From assembly GCA_017506865.1 (NCBI GenBank), contig JAFCMP010000555.1, forward strand, positions 310,001 through 374,000: 64,000 bases of DNA. The letters are read 5' to 3'. This stretch comes from Tribonema minus. Lineage: Eukaryota; Sar; Xanthophyceae; Tribonematales; Tribonemataceae. Within the stretch, counting starts at the first letter, position 1, and each line of letters begins with the position of its first letter. The notes beneath the pieces are model-generated. The model did not search any database and was not told the origin of the DNA. It saw only the letters and a program-made list of their open reading frames with translations. Both the position numbers and the translations under genes were made by a program. This document shows positions 12,201 through 20,302 of the stretch, piece after piece.

Positions 12201-15200
12201 CAATCACACTCTCTGCACAGCACCTCCTCCTCAAAGTACTTCCTTCACAGCACTAATTGCTGCAGCCCGCTTATACTGCGCGGGCTGCACACTTCATGGT
12301 TTGCATGCTCATCAGCCACCTTACTATTGCTCAACAGGTGCCTGGGCGTACTAGACGTCGACGGCACCCTGTCCGGCGACCCCGACTGGGCAGTTGCGCC
12401 CCCCTCTGGGGGGGACGGTGGGGGCGGCAGTGCTCGCGCCGCCGCACGCCGCCATGGCAGGGGCAGCGTTGTCAGCGTCAGCAGCGCTGCTGCGGCGGCA
12501 AAAGACGACACCGACGAAGCGCCGCGCAAGTCCGTGGTCGAGAGAGCGGCGCGCAGCCGGTGCGTTCAGCCCTTAGGCTAGCTGCAAATCCGCGTCCAAT
12601 TCATGACAGGGCTCGAGAGAAGAACAATCACTGCAAAGCATGTAAGCCCTCCCCACCCGGCGGTGAGCGCCTGCATGGAACCCAGACACGAGAGGTCTAG
12701 GGTCACCAATGTGGTTGCGCGCAGCCTCTGTGCCTAGCCGTGATTGACGTTGACATCGGCCTGCCTCTCTTCGCACGCCATGCCCAAACCTTGCTTGACT
12801 GTGACATCGGCCTGCCTCTCGTCGCACGCCGCGCAAGAAGCTGTCCCCTGCACCTCCTTCCCGGCAGCAAGAGTCCGTTCGAGAGCGCCATGGGGAGTAT
12901 GAGCGCTGCTGCGTCGCGAACAGGGGCGAGGCTTTGTGGTCATTTGAGGGGACGAGAATGAACTGTAGGTGGGATTGAACAAGGAAGAGGGGTTGTCATC
13001 CATGATGCAACAGAGGCAAGCACTGCAGTGTTGCCACCCTCACGGACGGCGCAATCCCAGATGCTATGGGACGGTCTCTCAGGCGCTTCTCAGCGAACCT
13101 CAATGCCGCACAGATTGCTGTGATGGACCCGTCCAGCGCTTGTGTGTATCAGCATGAGCAGCTACACGCGCTGCCCAGCAAGCCTTATTGTAGTTCAATT
13201 ACACAAATGCTACATCTCTGGTGCCCACGCACCCATGCCACACCTTCACCCTGCCTCAAGCCACGTCGTACACAACAATCACATTATTTCAACTGCAGCA
13301 GCATATGTGCTTTTTATGTATCTGTGTATACTGCGATGACATCTGTGCCCTGTACCTGTGCAACCCTTTGGTTGTACCCTGTTTAACTTTCATCTGCCTG
13401 CCATGCAGGCGGTGCACTTCCAACCTGAGCATTGCCTTTGCTGGCGTGCAATTTTCGCAGCCCTAACCCTGATTGAATTCCATCTGCCTGCCTTCAGCAC
13501 GCTGTCCAACCTGAGCGCTGCCTTTGCTCGCGCACGATTGGTGCGGTCCTAACTCTAATTATATTCTACCTGCCTGACCTGCCCTACAGTACGCGCTGCC
13601 TTTGGTGGCGCACGGATGGTGCAGTATTAACCGCAATTGGGGTCTACATACCTACCTGCTTGCAGCACGCTTCTAACCTGAGCGCTGCCTTTGCTGCCGC
13701 GCGATTGGTGCGAATGTAGCCCTTGAAATGATTTCCACCTGCCTGCCCTGCTCTGCAGTACACCGTCCACCCTGAGCGCTGCCTTTGCTGGCGCGTGATT
13801 CATGCAAACGTAACCCTCATTTAACTCTATTTACCTGCGCTGCCCCTGCAGCACGCTGTCCACCCTGAGCGCTGCCTTTGGAGGCGCGCGGATGGCGCGT
13901 CACCTCAGCCAGCTGCGGCCGAAGTGCGGCGCCGGCGCCAGCAAAGCTACCCTCGCAGACGGCGTCAGCGCTGCTACGGGAGGCGCAGAGGCGAGTCACC
14001 AGCAATCAACAAAGCAATCAGCATAATGCACAGCACGTGCATGTGTGCTGTGTAGGCCATGGTATTACGCCAGCCCCCAGTGTTTGCTGGTGGGCGGGAG
14101 GCAGGGGACGAGCAAGCTGCACCCGCATATGCGCGGAGCAGGTGCTGCAGGCATAGCAATTTTGAACCGAGATGTGAGTACGCTCGTGGCTAGGGTATGA
14201 CATCATGCGCAGCGCAGGTTGTCATGTCTTGGAAGGCATGCCACCATCTAACTGGTTCTGGTTTCACGTACCTGACCTTTGGTGCTCCCTGGCACTTTAT
14301 TTCACTCCTTCAGTGCGAAGTGGGGAACGTTTGTTTTTTACATCATGACACATATTGCACAATTGAACTCGATAGCTCCTCTCAGATTTTTAAAAAAAGC
14401 TTCAGATCCTGAAGACTCCAGTGTCTCTAACCTTGCGCGATGCTTCAATCCTCTTTGCAACGGTTGTACAACACTCATGCAACATAATTACAGCTTAAGT
14501 ACTGCTTCAACTTTTCTGAAGTCAGAACGGTATAAATGTCAGATTTCCGTGTTTCTGAGAAATTCATATGTGCGCGGATGCTCATCATGGGCATCTTGAG
14601 AGTTAGACTCATTCAGTGCGAATTTGTAATTTCTGTTTCATTGGTGTCGCCTCAGGTGACCGCGCCTCAGCCGCAGTGGGAGGACATGACGCGCAACATT
14701 GACAGCTTCCGTGACAGCATGGAAGATCGCGCAAAGGTAACCTCCGCAGCGGAACAAGCGCGTACACAGCGCGCGTAGACTCTTCAAGTAGTTGTAGTTG
14801 AGGCATGAATAGCAGAAGTAGCGCAGGCATTAGGTGCATTTGAAGGAGCACTTGCAGTTCAAGTGCACTTGCAGGAGCACTTGCAGTTGACGTTGACATG
14901 CCACAGCTTCCGCGACAGCATGGAAGATCGCGCGCCAAGGTAATTAGAAGCGGAACAAGTGCGTACACAGCGCGTGCAGACACTTCAAGTGGTTGCAGTT
15001 GAGGCATCAATAGCAGAACTAGAGCAGGCTTAAATGCGAAGGAGCACTTGCAGTTTGAGTGCACTTGAAGGAGCACCTGCAGTTGAGGTTGACATGCCAC
15101 AGTAGTGGTTGCAACAAAACAGCCTTGCACACCAGATATAATGCATCAGCATATTGGTGTTTGCGGCCTGCCGGAGGCATACAAAAACAGTCATGCACAT

Positions 15201-18200
15201 ATCATGCTTGCACGTGGGCGAAAGAATTTACAAAAGCAGCAGCCCAGTGCTAGTGCTTCCTATAGACTCAGGCCAACCATCATACCTTTTCAACCCCTTG
15301 TCCCAGCTGTAATATCTCAACTCCAGCGCCGTCGATGCACACCAATAATTTATGAAGATTGCTACATGTAAGCATGCAAGTAATTTATGCTGATTGATAT
15401 TGTGTACATGCACCTGTCTGCTTGTATGCCTGCAGAGCCGAGCAGCGGCGGTGTCTCCGGCCAAGATGGTCAGGGTAAGTGTGCAGGCTGAGTGCTGTCA
15501 CTTGATGGCACTATCGCGATCCCTTGCATTGCGGAGCTTTGCAGCATGTAGATCGCAATGTGGTAGACTTCTGGCAATTTTGGATCCATGTGGGGAGCAG
15601 GCGTAATACCTGGCGTATGCATTAGGTTGTGCTTTTCTTAAAGTTCCAGAGGGTCCTCGGGCAACAGGCAGCGTAGTGCCATCGCTTGAGGTTGTTGATT
15701 GGCACAGGTCAGCAACAGTAGGCACGCTGCAGCTGCAGCAGAGCCCCAGCTGCCAGGCACCACTCTCATTTGAGGTGGCGCGTGTTCCGTATTTTGGGAT
15801 ATCATACCGCCAGCTGATACCATGCATTCTCTAGGGCATTCATGATGTTGTTGGCTGCGAGTGCATGCACACATCAATCATCGCTGCATGGCTGCACCAC
15901 AGCTGCAGGAACATGGTGCTGTGGCTGCTTGGGCTGAAGTGTGTATGTATACGAAGTATGCTGCGAGCCTGAGCACCGGGACCTGCTCACCGCACCCTTC
16001 ATCCCCCAGTCGTTACTCAATGTGTAACCATGTTGATAATCGGCACGATGTTCAGCAGCAGTGCTCCGCCTGCACGCCTAAGCGAGGCACAAGATTCAAA
16101 AGCTGCACCACGCTACACAGAGCACGTGGCATAGCGTGTAGTGTCATGTCTGCTGAGCGCTGCTGCACTCCATCTTATGGCCGCTCCATGCCCAAACTCA
16201 ACCATGCCAGCCCCCCTGTTAAAAAAAAAAACAAAAAAAAACAGCAGATTCCAGCTCCCAAGTTTGCAGACAACAGCCCTCAAATAATGTTTGCTGACCG
16301 CGCCGCCTGCAGAGCCGCGCTCCCGCTCAGGGCAAGCGCTGGCGCAGCAAAGCGCACTGGGAACGATCCGCGGGCCCTTCCTCAGACCATTCTCTGGAGC
16401 GCGCACAGCTGAAGCATGCGCACAGCAAGTCGGCGACTGCTCTGTCGGCGCTGGCGGCGCGTCGACACCTGTTCTGGCGGCCACCGGTGAGCATACCTAC
16501 ATACTGTGATGTGAAGTATATAACTTCAACTCCTCAGGCAGATGAATAGCTGCATGCACACAGCAGCTGTCCCGCAGCATTTGAAACACCTGTGCAGACA
16601 TGCAAGAACAGTCGTCTTGTGAAAGTCGGGTTCACCCCTCAAGTCAGTTCGATGCTACAGCTGCTGCCGCAATGTAACTTTGGGACTTGGATGCTTGAGC
16701 TGCTTGCAGAGCCCCTGCCGCCAGCTACACTGCAACGAAGGTCATTAGATCGGCTTTGTCCAGCTAGTGCAGGCGTGATGGCATGCATGCATGACTTCAA
16801 GGATCTGACGAACAGGCTGGAGCTGAAGTTGATTGCCTGTGGCAAAGTAGCCGCTGACTCACCTTGTGACACTCTCTCAGTAGCTCAAGTTGACAAGTGC
16901 TCACATTGAGGGTTGCATCCTAATCGATCATCGGGCACATGGAGCCAACGTTGTACTGCTGTGAAAACATACTTCAAGTATCACATACACCACGGCGTGG
17001 TAATTCAATCACTGTTAACTGTTGTACTCTGCATCATTTCGGATGCTACATGCGCCCGCCCATGACTCAGCTCCTGCATCCAAAGAATCATTTACCAGCC
17101 GCTGCCACCCCTGTAATCAAGTGCCCACTGCGGCACTGGCAGAGCGCGCATATTCGCACCACTTCGAGCAGTCCAGCCATAAGCCCCTCTGCAGACACTG
17201 CACACACTGACAGGGCTCGACACTTTCGTGTGCACCTCGAAGTATACCTGTTCACTGACACCAGTTGATGCGTCATCCCACAAGCCATACGCTTTCATAA
17301 TAAATTTCTAGGTGCGGGCGACGACCGAGCAGCTCCTGCGCCCGAAAGACGCGCCGCCGTCGCCGCCGACCGCTGCCGGCCGCCCTCTGCAAGAGTGGCG
17401 TAGCGTGTGTTCACCCTCGCACGGGGACAGTGCGGAGGCGGACGAAGGCGGAGGACCCGTGGGGGAGATCTGGGAGAGCAGCGGGGGGGGGCGCGGTCCC
17501 TTCGAGGGCAACCCAGGTACTGCGAAGTGTCGCGCAAGCTAGCTTAGAAGCGCGTGCATCAATTTCACCGCGTCACTCTTGGGCAGATGTGATTGGCCAG
17601 AGATGGGGGAGGGGAGGGCATGAGGGGCAGGGTAGCGGTTCAAAAATTAGCATCAAGTGGCAGTAAGTATACTGTAGAAGCACAGTCATGGGAAACTCTG
17701 ACGCTGACGTGCCTGGTGCTGACTTGCTTGACCGGAGCCGTAAAGTGAAGTTGTGACACCGTTGCTGTCGCACAGGGCGGTGCTGACACTGAGCGCGCGA
17801 CAACGCTTGCCGACACTGTGGCCGCAGCATGATGAGTTGATTCCGTGAACTTGTTTGTGGATGGTACTTCTATAGAGTGCGCCTAGCAGGACGGCCAGAG
17901 AGCTCCATATTTTGCAGGAGGGTGTTTCAGCCACTTGAATATTATGATTAGCCCTTGCAACCCAAAAGCAGCCTGTGGGGGTTAGCATTCAAAGGTGCCA
18001 TCACGTACACTGCAGACTTGCGCAGCGACTTGCCCCAACGGTCACTGAAAGCATGCCAATTTCTCCTGGCGTTATGCACTGAGTGCACCGCCGCTGCTCC
18101 TGCCAGTTATACATACATGCCGCGCGTGCGACTCACACCTCACTACCTCACCCCCCACCAAACCCTTTGCCAGCCCCACGCAGAGGCAGGGTACCCCTCA

Positions 18201-19498
18201 AGTCAGCAGTTACATCTCCCAAGAAGGCTGTACTGGCGGTTTCAAGGGGCGGTCGCCTGGCTGCTGGCGACGTTGTTGTGGAGGCTGGGCCTGATGGAAA
18301 GTACGATCTCAGCGGCTTGAAGGGGCGTGCGCAAGCGGATGAGGAGCAGGTTAATTGTCTGGTTTGGGAACTTATTGTAATACATTGCTTTGTCTACTGC
18401 CACTTCAACTAAGGCTTCAAATCGAAGAAGCCATTATAATTACTTCCTCAGTTTTGACCCTTTGTCTTCATATACAGAATACAGCATGCTGTATGCAGTG
18501 TACAGCAACACAGCTATCATGCAACTGTGCTCAGTGCGCTCCCAGTCATACAAGTGTACATCATGACCCTGAACTGGTCAAAGCATGCAGACCAACGGAG
18601 GGGCAAGCATAAGTACAGTACTGGCAACACGACGCGAGCGTGCCAGCAACACGAGACAATGCCATCTTACAACACTCATGATACATGACAATAGGGCTGA
18701 GTCCAGAGGTATGCAACTCTTGTCATGCGGCAGAACAGTGCTGAGGGCAGGTATATCCTTTTTCATTGCAAAGATCAACAGCAGCAAAGTCTCCTGTGGG
18801 TAGTCTGCTGACACAGTTGCTGTGTAAGCTGAGCACCGTGAGAATGCGCAGGCGTGATCCACAGTGCTGGGGCTAGTCTAGGCCTGATGGCACAGATTGG
18901 CCGGAACAATAGACTGGTACGATGCTAATGGTGTGCAATTATTCCAACAAGTTGTTGAGATGTGAAATCAGGCTGCTGAACTATATCGTAATTGAGTACT
19001 GCAGTATTGGTGTATTGGGCGAAGATGTGCTGTCAAAATGACCATCACTCCGCACCCACAAAGCACTGACGTACATCTTGATGCTCCACATGGCATGTTT
19101 AGAAAAACATGGCCAGTCCCTTGCATGCATGAAACTAGCCGCGAATTGCCCATCACAAGAAAACAGAGGAAGGCAAGTGGTACCTCAATCATCGCAGCGT
19201 TTTTTGCCTGGAGCAAGATCTACAATATGTTCATCTTGGCATCTTTTATGCTCGGGACTTTACTCCTGCAATACCTGCTAGACCTTCACAGATTCAAAAG
19301 TGTGCGGCCTCGCATTTGCTGCCAGCAGCACATGCTCTGACACCAACATGCTACTTTGGTGATGTTTCCCTTCCTTTGTAAATGTCGCAGCCGTCGCCCA
19401 AGCGCGCAGGCAGGAGCAGGCACCTCGGCGGCACGGACATCACCGGTACGGGCCAGATTGCCACCATCCGCAGGCTCATACACATGGGCATGCTGTAG
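3299..19498 (+). CDS. WD40-repeat protein, C-terminal 1029 residues, 17 exons
   Basis: Exons: 3299-3422, 4369-4434, 5376-5507, 6246-6529, 7693-7839, 8802-8928, 9440-10088, 10566-10836, 11576-11755, 12338-12559, 13852-13990, 14656-14736, 15436-15474, 16313-16486, 17312-17516, 18207-18349, 19391-19498 (TAG). All junction phases agree and the chain stays open for 1029 residues. The exons carry WD40 blades: LWDARSG, DGYLRVLDEA, VHVWDYEMC, VTALAFVPPRPLLAG then ALW, GHVWCHV, and GRDGLARVWSVDG. After about 12560 comes a charged, probably disordered C-terminal third ending IRRLIHMGML. A Ser/Ala-rich stretch opens exon 7. Intron 11 uses GC-AG. The 5' end is missing: the first visible exon starts in mid-codon and only echo repeats lie upstream. 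The blade order recalls flagellar WD40 proteins of the WDR49/CFAP337 type, but that is a guess. Confidence 0.85.
3475..3990 (+). repeat. Copies of the 3' edge and donor of WD40 exon 1
   Basis: The exon ends GCGCAGGGCGGGCACAAG followed by GTACTTCAACTTG. Decayed repeats of this junction occur near 3534-3560 (GCGCAAGGCGGGCACAAG then gt), 3850-3872, 3932-3958 and 3972-3995, several followed again by TACTTC-type words. They lie within intron 1 and mirror the upstream array of 5'-edge copies. Confidence 0.7.
4318..4368 (+). promoter_or_regulatory. C-rich polypyrimidine tract and acceptor of WD40 exon 2
   Basis: A run of 17 or more C, a second C run and then CTGCCCGCTTCTCTGCGGCAG lead into exon 2 at 4369. 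The C run serves as the polypyrimidine tract. A similar C run precedes exon 1 (about 3287-3294). Confidence 0.55.
4569..5130 (+). repeat. Copies of the 5' edge of WD40 exon 3
   Basis: The exon begins CAG then CGGCTGGACCCCCACCAGGG. Decayed copies start near 4571 (cagctggacccacatcaaag), 4911 (CGGCTGGAGCCCCGTGACGTGG, which keeps the TGGCTCGGCGT word) and 5095 (CGGCTGGACCCTCACCATGG). The true exon is at 5376. Each copy keeps the acceptor. Flanking intron text such as 'tgggcat...tcttg...tggt' also repeats. Confidence 0.7.
5664..5712 (+). repeat. Copy of the 3' edge and donor of WD40 exon 3
   Basis: GACGAGGCGGATGCGCGAGG then ATTTAAG followed by GTAGGC repeats the exon end at 5480-5507 (GACGAGGCGGATGCACGAGG then GTTCAAG, GTGTGA). 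The donor is retained. The copy lies 190 bp downstream, inside the next intron. Confidence 0.75.
5901..5934. repeat. Palindrome-containing dispersed word ATACTTCGAAGTAT
   Basis: A perfect 14-bp palindrome at 5917-5930 follows a CGAATATCTGA stretch. A closely similar arrangement is at 48331-48354 (CGAATCTGAA then the same 14-mer). Shorter versions are at 6666-6677 and 47456-47466. All four lie in introns. Confidence 0.65.
6590..6810 (+). repeat. Two copies of the 3' edge and donor of WD40 exon 4
   Basis: The exon end (6470-6529: GGCGGGGGCGCGCGG, a G run, CAGCGAGACGTCCCGCAGCC, then CAG and GTATGT) recurs at 6598-6659 and, more decayed, at 6746-6808. Both copies keep CGGCC.CGCAG or CGGCAG followed by GTATG. 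The interval is about 130-150 bp. Confidence 0.8.
7135..7692 (+). repeat. Copies of the 5' edge of WD40 exon 5
   Basis: Units built on CTGCTTCTGCACTGCGCAGC then AGCGGCGCCCCCGGCGGCAG lie at about 7353-7450 and 7505-7610; the real exon starts at 7693. Shorter forms of the CTGCTTCTGCTTCTGCAC part lie at 7145-7175 and 7255-7280. Each unit is preceded by a '...accacgcgccgcttc' or 'gaccagagtcg' word. Period is about 150-180 bp. Confidence 0.75.
7968..8034 (+). repeat. Copy of the 3' edge and donor of WD40 exon 5
   Basis: The final 60 bp of the exon (GCGATGCTCATCTCAACCTA through GACCAGAGCAG and GTGGGT) is repeated at 7977-8028 with only a few changes and a retained GTGGGT donor. The copy is about 190 bp downstream. 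Splicing to it instead of the first donor would change the protein. Confidence 0.8.
11394..11455 (+). repeat. Copy of the 5' edge of WD40 exon 9
   Basis: CGCAGCCACCGCGCCGCTGT followed by GCGCCGGCAGGC repeats the exon start at 11571 (CGCAGCAACCGCGCCGCGGT). The acceptor is kept. It lies 170 bp upstream of the real exon, with similar 'cttgaact' text before each. Confidence 0.75.
13400..13851 (+). repeat. Five tandem copies of the 5' edge of WD40 exon 11, about 90-bp period
   Basis: Acceptor-plus-exon starts lie near 13409, 13497, 13589, 13666 and 13757; the true exon starts at 13852. Each unit reads CTGCCTGCC..GCAG, then a form of CACGCTGTCCACCCTGAGCG, CTGCCTTTGCTGGCGCGCGA and TGGTGC, then a short 'aaccctaattgaattc'-like linker. 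Spacing is 77-95 bp. Copies nearest the exon are most similar in the CTGAGCGCTGCCTTTG core. This is the most regular array of the gene. Confidence 0.85.
14775..15110 (+). repeat. Tandem duplication around the 3' edge of WD40 exon 12
   Basis: The exon end (CAGCTTCCGTGACAGCATGG, AAGATCGCGC, AAAG, gtaa) recurs at 14905-14942 with a retained donor. The flanking intron block also repeats as a unit at about 14765-14905 and 14955-15100, containing GAGGCAT.AATAGCAGAA and several GGAGCACTTGCAGTT words. Confidence 0.75.
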
Positions 19499-19912
19499 GC
19501 GCGAGCAGCTGAAACAGGCCGCTGAGACGTGCTGCACTTCGCACCACAGCACGCATGCGCTTGGTGCTGAGCACTGTGCTCGCTGTCTTACATGCCGAGG
19601 ACGCGCACAAGGCACCGTCTAGCATGTCACGTAGGTAGAGTCGTCGTATGGGCAAGTCAGGTTGACAGTGTGTACTCGTCACCGGCACGAGCCAGATCGC
19701 CACCATCCGCAGGCTCATACACATGGGCATGCTGTAGGCGCGAGCGAAGCTTCAACATGCTGCTGAGACGTGCTGCACTTCGCACCACAGCACGCGTGCG
19801 CGTAGTGCTGAGCGCCGTGCACGCGGTCACACATGCCCAGGACGTGCACAACTTGAAGGCACTGTCTAGCGTGTCACGTAGGTAGAGTCGTATGGGAAAG
19901 TCAGGTGGACAG
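19441..19912 (+). repeat. Tandem duplication of the WD40 gene's terminal coding end and 3' UTR (about 235 bp)
   Basis: The block from the ATCACCGG codons through the stop and on to CATGTCACGTAGGTAGAGTC (19435-19645) is repeated at 19675-19890. The second copy again contains CGCAGGCTCATACACATGGG and CATGCTGTAG, so it also encodes the last residues and a stop. It could serve as an alternative 3' end or be an inert echo. Confidence 0.8.
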
Positions 19913-20302
19913 AGCATATACTAGTTCCACCATTTAGAATACACAACATATGGCCGGCCACTGCTATGACAAGCTGGTGTCCAATTGCACCTGCTGTTTC
20001 TGCCTGTGCACTGGCAACTGTAAAGCTCACTGCTTGCTCAGGATGACATGCTTGTATGCGTCCGCGCATCATCATCATCATCAGCAAAAAATGCACGCAA
20101 AATACGACATCAATAATTGGCAGCGGCAGCGCAGGCGCGTCGTCCGCTTGTTCTTGCCGGTTGCATAAAACCTCGCACACAGGAGAAATTTTGGCTGGCG
20201 GCACCAGGTAAACTCAATTTTAGTGGTAACCGCACAAACACATCATGGATTACATACACCGCATATGAAATCTGGAGTAGTCCTCCATGTCACGCCAACG
20301 CC
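19913..20302. other. Intergenic, no gene seen
   Basis: Between the WD40 3' duplication and the retrotransposon. It holds a short CATCATCATCATC tract near 20068 and ends in a GTTGAA-type word at the element's 3' boundary. No convincing ORF or conserved motif was seen. Confidence 0.5.
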
